NCBI RefSeq assembly: GCF_026151205.1
Contig: NC_087074.1
Coordinates: 21,185,765 to 21,249,764 of the forward strand
Length of the DNA stretch: 64,000 nucleotides
Origin: Bolinopsis microptera
Taxonomy: Eukaryota > Ctenophora > Tentaculata > Lobata > Bolinopsidae
Direction of reading: 5' to 3'
Part shown: piece after piece, positions 59,595 through 64,000 of the stretch
Numbering within the stretch: position 1 is the first letter of the stretch
Layout of the letters: each line of letters opens with the position of its first letter
Translations under genes and position numbers: made by a program
Notes under the pieces: generated by a model
The model's input: the letters and a program-made list of their open reading frames with translations, nothing else
Databases searched by the model: none
What the model was told of the DNA's origin: nothing

Positions 59595-59790
59595 GTGACG
59601 TCACTTAATACCAGACGTGACGTCACTTAATACCAGACGTGACGTCACTTAATACCAGACGTGACGTCACTTAATACCAGACGTGACGTCACTTAATACC
59701 AGACGTGACGTCACTTAATACCAGACGTGACGTCACTTAATACCAGACGTGACGTCACTTAATACCAGACGTGACGTCACTTATTAATAC
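59595..59790. repeat. 9 x 22-bp minisatellite of CRE palindromes
   Basis: The unit GTGACGTCACTTAATACCAGAC repeats with TGACGTCA starting at 59,596, 59,618, 59,640, 59,662, 59,684, 59,706, 59,728, 59,750 and 59,772. Every copy of the octamer is perfect. TGACGTCA is the consensus site for CREB/ATF bZIP proteins, and 22 bp places sites about two helical turns apart. The array ends about 75 bp before the exon at 59,855, in the intron of the modular gene. It may be an enhancer, an alternative promoter, or just a minisatellite. Confidence 0.95.
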
Positions 59791-59854
59791 CACACAGGTT
59801 GGTTACCAGTGCAACCTGATGACGATGCGTACATAGAATAGGACCTGGCTTCAG

Positions 59855-60232
59855 TACCTTTACAAGTTAAAACCAACAGCGAGTTGCAGAGTCTAGATAA
59901 CCTGACAGTGTCCTTCTACTCTGCTTGGAAGTACAATGCAGGAAAAGTATGGATCAACTTCGGCGAAACTCTAAAATACAAACTCGACTGGTGCAAGCCT
60001 TCCTGGTCTAACTTCTCCATAACACCTCCCAGTGATGCAGACAAGATATGGCGTATCACCCTCACCAAAAGTGCAGATATCAGGCTTGTGATACACTGTA
60101 ACGAGGTGGAGGTGCTCAACACTCTGCTCTCAGACACAACGTGTGATTGGCGTAGATGGAGAAACATCTGGGGTAAAAATGTGACAAAAATAAGCTTCTC
60201 CTCCGACACTGCGTCAGATTACTATGGACCAA
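59855..60232 (+). CDS. Modular gene, exon with unnamed CN-V domain
   Basis: Acceptor CTGGCTTCAG and donor CCAA/GTAAAT give a 378-bp phase 1-1 exon. The translation includes LTVSFYSAWKYNAGKVWINF, CKPSWSNFSI, IRLVIHCNEVEVLN, CDWRRW, and KISFSSDTASDYYGP at the end. I recall the pattern I-x-C-N-x-V-x-V-L followed by I-x-F-S-x-D-x-A-S-x-Y-Y from unnamed domains of cnidarian and other invertebrate extracellular proteins, but I know no name or ligand for it. Predicted mostly beta. The two N-F-S / N-V-T and N-L-T motifs are possible glycosylation sites. Confidence 0.7.
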
Positions 60233-60483
60233 GTAAATTAAAAGCTTGTATTTTTAACCAGGCCAATATCAGTATATATATATATATTTTCAATATTGCT
60301 AGCATACTGAACACTGATAATGGGATTTCGAGAGTTTCAAGTATTAGATGTCATATTTAATCAGAACCAAAGTATGTTCCCCTCTGAGTTCTGACACTGT
60401 GTCTAAATAACTACTTTTGATAATTTCAATCGTGCTGCAAAATAATGTCGCTCACAATTGGTTTTAAGTATCGTTACTAATCA

Positions 60484-60535
60484 ATTAAAAGTGCTTATTG
60501 ATCACAATTAAAAGTGCTTATTGATCACAATCCAT
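60484..60535. repeat. 26-bp direct duplication in intron
   Basis: AATTAAAAGTGCTTATTGATCAC occurs twice in tandem (about 60,484-60,509 and 60,510-60,535). No function is apparent. Confidence 0.85.
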
Positions 60536-60643
60536 TAATAATTGCAGTTACCTTGTTATCTTCTAATTTTAGGTGGACGGTAAATCCATAATTTTCATCA
60601 ATAATGCGAATAAAAAATCATTTGACATTACATCACTATGTAG

Positions 60644-61960
60644 ATAGTTGCAGTGGACTAAAGGCTGAGTGGACGAGGACGATCGAAACGACAAGACAGT
60701 TCCCAATACTGTCAGGAACCGTGGTGGAAGTGACATGCTCGTACTCTGGAGCTCTCAACAAAGGGAGCAGTGAAGTTACATGCTCGTACTCTGGAGCTCT
60801 CAACAAAGGGAGCAGTGAAGTTACATGCTCGTACTCTGGAGCTCTCAACAAAGGGAGCAGTGAAGTGACATGCTCGTACTCTGGAGCTCTCAACAAAGGG
60901 AGCAGTGAAGTTACATGCTCGTACTCTGGAGCTCTCAACAAAGGGAGCAGTGAAGTTACATGCTCGTACTCTGGAGCTCTCAACAAAGGGAGCAGTGAAG
61001 TGACATGCTCGTACTCTGGAGCTCTCAACAAAGGGAGCAGTGAAGTGACATGCTCATACTCTGGAGCTCTCAACAAAGGGAGCAGTGAAGTTACATGCTC
61101 GTACTCTGGAGCTCTCAACAAAGGGAGCAGTGAAGTTACATGCTCGTACTCTGGAACTCTCAACAAAGGGAGCAGTGAAGTTACATGCTCGTACTCTGGA
61201 ACTCTCAACAAAGGGAGCAGTGAAGTTACATGCTCGTACTCTGGAGCTCTCAACAAAGGGAGCAGTGAAGTGACATGCTCGTACTCTGGAACTCTCAACA
61301 AAGGGAGCAGTGAAGTTACATGCTCGTACTCTGGAGCTTTCAACAAAGGGAGCAGTGAAGTGACATGCTCGTACTCTGGAGCTCTCAACAAAGGGAGCAG
61401 TGAAGTGACATGCTCGTACTCTGGAGCTCTCAACAAAGGGAGCAGTGAAGTGACATGCTCGTACTCTGAAGCTCTCAACAAAGGGAGCAGTGAAGTGACA
61501 TGCTCGTACTCTGGAGCTCTCAACAAAGGGAGCAGTGAAGTGACATGCTCGTACTCTGGAGCTCTCAACAAAGGGAGCAGTGAAGTTACATGCTCGTACT
61601 CTGGAGCTCTCAACAAAGGGAGCAGTGAAGTTACATGCTCGTACTCTGGAGCTCTCAACAAAGGGAGCAGTGAAGTTACATGCTCGTACTCTGGAGCTCT
61701 CAACAAAGGGAGCAGTGAAGTTACATGCTCGTACTCTGGAGCTCTCAACAAAGGGAGCAGTGAAGTTACATGCTCGTACTCTGGAGCTCTCAACAAAGGG
61801 AGCAGTGAAGTTACATGCTCGTACTCTGGAGCTCTCAACAAAGGGAGCAGTGAAGTGACATGCTCGTACTCTGGAGCTCTCAACAAAGGGAGCAGTGAAG
61901 TGACATGCACGTCTGGAGACGCTTTTACTCATCTAGCGGAGCCTAGTTGTCCAAAACCAG
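60644..61960 (+). CDS. Modular gene, sushi-like exon expanded by 26 x 15-residue repeats
   Basis: The acceptor CACTATGTAG is chosen because it is the only one that joins the previous phase-1 exon in this frame (AAT-AGT-TGC); the donor is CCAG/GTTAGT. 1,317 bp, phase 1-1. The ends form a sushi-like domain: CSGLKAEWTRT, PILSGTVVEVTC at the front, TSGDAFTHLAEPSCPKPG at the back, matching the sushi exon of paralogue B. Between them the segment CSYSGALNKGSSEVT is repeated 26 times (60,736-61,905). One unit would give a normal domain of about 65 residues; here it is about 439. Each unit adds one cysteine and a Ser/Thr-rich stretch. The N-terminal frame upstream of 60,644 (ATG at 60,604) is intron. 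Confidence 0.8.
60736..61905 (+). repeat. 26 tandem 45-bp coding repeats
   Basis: Unit TGCTCGTACTCTGGAGCTCT then CAACAAAGGGAGCAGTGAAGTTACA, (61,906 - 60,736)/45 = 26 exactly, no length variation. Common differences are GTT/GTG (Val, silent); rarer ones are GCT/ACT (Ala/Thr), CTC/TTC (Leu/Phe), GGA/GAA (Gly/Glu) and CGT-type TCG/TCA (silent). In another forward frame the GTG form creates TGA, so only the called plus frame is open throughout. The long minus-strand frame is a by-product of a 45-bp unit without stops. Confidence 0.97.
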
Positions 61961-62020
61961 GTTAGTTGTCCAAAACCAGGTTAGTTGTCCAAAACCAAGT
62001 TAGTTGTCCAAAACCAGGTT
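61942..62020 (+). repeat. 4 x 19-bp repeat that copies the splice donor
   Basis: TAGTTGTCCAAAACCAGGT recurs at 61,944, 61,963, 61,982 and 62,001. The first unit ends the sushi exon, and each unit re-creates a donor: CCAG/GTTAGT at 61,961, CCAG/GTTAGT at 61,980, CCAA/GTTAGT at 61,999 and CCAG/GTTACA at 62,018. Use of any but the first would carry an in-frame TAG at 61,963-61,965 into the mRNA. Confidence 0.92.
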
Positions 62021-62242
62021 ACAAGTTTTAGTATGATACCTATGCTTGAGGTTAATACGATGCAACAACTTAAACTCGTATATTGAATTTTTGAAGCAAA
62101 CCCAAAATTGGGTAGATTCAAGAGTGGACCCGGGACCGTCGCAGATGTCCCCTTTTTTTACTCATTTCTACTTTTAGAGTGCAAATATGAAATTTTAAAA
62201 AGGAGCCAAATATTTTTAGCATTCTGATTATCTAATTTTCAG

Positions 62243-62475
62243 GTGGTCTGGGACAAGGCTGTGCTTCTGAAACCTATCGAACGCAGTACGGAACATTCAG
62301 CCACGGCTGGCTGGGGCTCGGTAAAAGCTCACAGTACAAGAAATGTCAGTTTGATGACTTCACGGCGGTTTTCACTTGCAAGATGAAAAGGAACAAGGAG
62401 TTATATGTGGAGAGGACTTACTATTGCAAGAACACTAAAAATACGATAGGAATAGAACAACTAGCCAACGATAAG
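62243..62475 (+). CDS. Modular gene, small Cys-rich exon
   Basis: Acceptor TCTAATTTTCAG is strong. The 233-bp exon enters in phase 1 and leaves in phase 0. The translation begins GGLGQGCASETYRTQYG, then SHGWLGLGKSSQYKKCQFDD, FTAVFTCKMKRNKEL and TYYCKNTKN. Four cysteines and an aromatic-rich pattern suggest a further extracellular fold; I do not recognise it. The donor AAG/GTTATT is weak but gives the right phase for the next exon. Confidence 0.65.
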
Positions 62476-62616
62476 GTTATTTCAGTATTAGTATTTTAGT
62501 ATGACCCATATCAGTTAAAAAAGTTACACATGGTATCTTATACAACTAGCTTAAACCATAGTTAATTTTCCAATTGTTTATGTTGATGGCCGGTCACATA
62601 ACTACATTCTCCTCAG

Positions 62617-62855
62617 ACTGCCTCGAATGAAGATAAGACGGCACAGATGGAGAAGATGACAAATAATGAGGGTATGAACGGTATCGGTGACGTAGAGGCG
62701 GTGTCTAATGTTCTAAAATCCATCGTCAAAAGCGGGGAAATCTCCGAGGCAGTGGCCCAGAGCGTCCTAAACACCGTGTCTAAACTTGTGAAGTCCGACT
62801 TTAAAACAGCTGATAACGACACTGAAACCCAGTTCGCCAGCAAGATCTGTGACGG
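62617..62855 (+). CDS. Modular gene, helical exon
   Basis: Acceptor TTCTCCTCAG; start phase 0; donor GACGG/GTACAT, phase 2. The translation reads TASNEDKTAQMEKM, then VEAVSNVLKSIVKSGEISEA, VAQSVLNTVSKLVKSDFK and ASKICDG. Regular hydrophobic spacing predicts several helices. The pattern recalls the helical half of the GAIN domain that precedes the membrane part of adhesion GPCRs, but no cleavage site or membrane segments follow, so this is only a resemblance. Confidence 0.65.
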
Positions 62856-63013
62856 GTACATTGTTTTGATTTGTTTTTGTGAGAATTGTACCATACTTCA
62901 AAATTTGTCGACATTCATACATTACTGAATCATTTCTGGAATTTATTTCATCATTTGTACATTAAAAGACACAAGCCACAAATCATAACCTATAAATAGA
63001 TCTAACCGATCAG

Positions 63014-63248
63014 TTTGGTGACTCAGACTGTTAACGTTGTTAAGCAAACTGTTGTCAAGAACAAGATTATCAAGTCTCCTCGCATAGCTGTGATCGATGT
63101 TAAGAAAGATGCAGATGCTGGTGAACCCAGCAGTAATGGAGTTGTCGCCCTCACCCTTTCTAAGGCAAGTCGAGGTGGCAAGGACCTTCAAGGTTGCGAA
63201 GTAGACTCTGGATCCGGCGATGACGAAGAGGAAAACACGATTCTATTG
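63014..63248 (+). CDS. Modular gene, exon with Asp/Glu-rich end
   Basis: The acceptor ACCGATCAG (ending 63,013) is preferred over the closer GACTCAG because it restores the phase left by the previous exon (G-GT). The translation reads LVTQTVNVVKQTVVKNK, RIAVIDVKKDADAGEP, VVALTLSKASRGGKDL and ends DSGSGDDEEENTILL. The donor is TTG/GTCAGA, phase 0, not ideal. A beta-type V-V-A-L-T-L segment follows the helices. The acidic tail may bind cations or form a flexible linker. Confidence 0.6.
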
Positions 63249-63381
63249 GTCAGAATTTATTTATTAGTACTCGCTTAACAGTACCTATAGAATTCATACA
63301 GTAGTTATTAGTATTGCAATGCGTAAATATTATGAATTTAACATCGTATCATTAAAATATGTTACTATGAAATTTATTCAG

Positions 63382-63684
63382 ATCGAGACAAAGTCGGGAG
63401 AAAAGAACGTAGATGTGGACATGGCCGTGGTCCTCATCACAGACTCGACACTTATGCCCGACAGGACGACTTCAATCTTGACAAAAGAGGAAGACGAAGA
63501 CGACAAGGAAGCCGTCACTAAAATCATGGATGACCTGAAGAATGATTTGGAGGACGCAACCAAGAAAGATGGCGAGGACACCAAAAAGAGCTTTGTTAAC
63601 TCATTCATCACTGAGGTCAAAGTTCAAAACGCAGTACCTGATGACTTCAAGCTAAATGTCTTCATGAAGCCCACCATTAATATA
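63382..63684 (+). CDS. Modular gene, charged exon
   Basis: Acceptor AATTTATTCAG and donor ATA/GTGAGT are both good; 303 bp, phase 0-0, 101 residues. The translation begins IETKSGEKNVDVDMAVVLIT and continues with KEEDEDDKEAVTKIMDD, a Lys/Asp/Glu-rich helix, then SFVNSFITEVKVQNAVPDDF. The pattern strand - charged helix - strand gives no known domain by eye. No membrane segment. Confidence 0.65.
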
Positions 63685-63744
63685 GTGAGTTATTTAAATA
63701 CGATCATTATACTTAAATTTTAATTTTACACTGTGGCAAATAAG

Positions 63745-63789
63745 ATTCTGGACGATATCAGACAATTTTCGTCGGAAAGCAAAAAGTAA
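63745..63789 (+). CDS. Possible last exon of the modular gene
   Basis: After a 60-bp intron with acceptor GGCAAATAAG, phase 0, the frame reads ILDDIRQFSSESKK and stops at TAA 63,787-63,789. If correct, the protein ends here without a membrane anchor and is secreted. The intron is short and the acceptor lacks a pyrimidine tract, so coding may instead continue beyond the window. Confidence 0.35.
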   Translation: MLDDIRQFSSESKK

Positions 63790-64000
63790 TCGAAATCATG
63801 AATGAGACAATTTCTTACGTTTCGCACGTGCAAACTTTATGCGGATGTTGCGTGCGCATCTAGTACCACAGTGCTGGCAAGCATAACAGAGATATTTACA
63901 GTTTCCACCTCTTTACCCAAAAAATATAAGTATACATCCTATCAGCATTAACGTAAATAATTCCTTTTTACTTATATTTTCTAATCCTCTACAACCTTCA
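63790..64000. other. Downstream flank, nothing recognised
   Basis: No clear AATAAA signal right after the proposed stop and no further exon with good splice sites before the window ends. Confidence 0.4.

Noticed and set aside
59595-59790. CRISPR-like regular repeat
   Set aside because: Units are contiguous with no variable spacers, and the context is an animal intron.
59855-60232. Farnesoic acid O-methyltransferase-like domain
   Set aside because: The general beta character is similar, but the hallmark glycine-rich and Trp-Tyr motifs are absent.
60573-60643. Exon start at 60,573 (TTTTAG/GTGGACGG)
   Set aside because: A good-looking acceptor, but the phase left by the previous exon runs into TAA at once, and its other open frame ends at TAG before the sushi domain. 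The acceptor at 60,643 fits the phase.
60636-61932. Long minus-strand frames (424 and 292 codons) over the repeat
   Set aside because: A 45-bp unit lacking stops keeps several frames open. The plus frame is supported by splice sites, phase and sushi-like ends; the minus frames have none of these.
62617-63684. Adhesion-GPCR GAIN domain
   Set aside because: The helical exon resembles it, but no conserved tryptophans, no cysteine-bracketed cleavage site and no seven-helix region are visible before a plausible stop. Kept as a resemblance only.

Overview
This window reads as nuclear DNA of an invertebrate animal. The evidence is GT-AG introns of about 60-410 bp with consistent phases, cysteine-rich extracellular domain modules on phase 1-1 exons, a CR1/Jockey-like LINE and long satellite DNA. 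I cannot fix the phylum. An early-branching animal (cnidarian, sponge, placozoan) is a reasonable guess from the module style, but unproven.

Layout. (1) 1-33,682: one tandem satellite array, period about 1.82 kb, about 18.5 copies, all in one orientation. Copies differ mainly by scattered single-base insertions and deletions, as expected of unpolished long reads, so its short open frames are not genes. (2) 33,683-37,780: clean single-copy DNA with a few unidentified exon-like stretches and an unusual cluster of stem-loops. (3) 37,780-41,560 and 49,230-56,160: homopolymer-bloated, apparently low-quality sequence in which no gene can be trusted. (4) 41,160-48,410: a local duplication carrying two minus-strand paralogues, each with a signal-peptide exon, a jelly-roll (galactose-binding-like) exon and a sushi-like exon. 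The upstream copy (B) is intact as far as visible; the downstream copy (A) is frameshifted. Copy B carries a 3.5-kb foldback transposon in its second intron, flanked by a 3-bp TCA duplication; copy A preserves the empty site. About 1 kb of each transposon arm is the same sequence as a bit over half of the satellite unit. (5) 56,195 to about 63,790: a plus-strand gene for a modular, apparently extracellular protein. In order it has a PAN/Apple-like exon, an unnamed CN-V-motif domain, a sushi-like domain inflated by 26 exact-frame 15-residue repeats, a small Cys-rich exon and Lys/Asp/Glu-rich C-terminal exons. Its large intron holds a 5'-truncated LINE on the opposite strand and a 9 x 22-bp array of palindromic CRE octamers.

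How the parts fit. The paralogue pair and the plus-strand gene share a sushi-like module on a phase 1-1 exon, so this is probably a local cluster of related cell-surface or secreted proteins assembled by exon shuffling. The transposon, satellite and minisatellites show recent repeat turnover around it. The most notable points are the satellite/foldback relationship with its natural empty site, the 26-unit one-cysteine-per-unit expansion inside a sushi domain, the four tandemly duplicated splice donors directly after it, and the CRE array.
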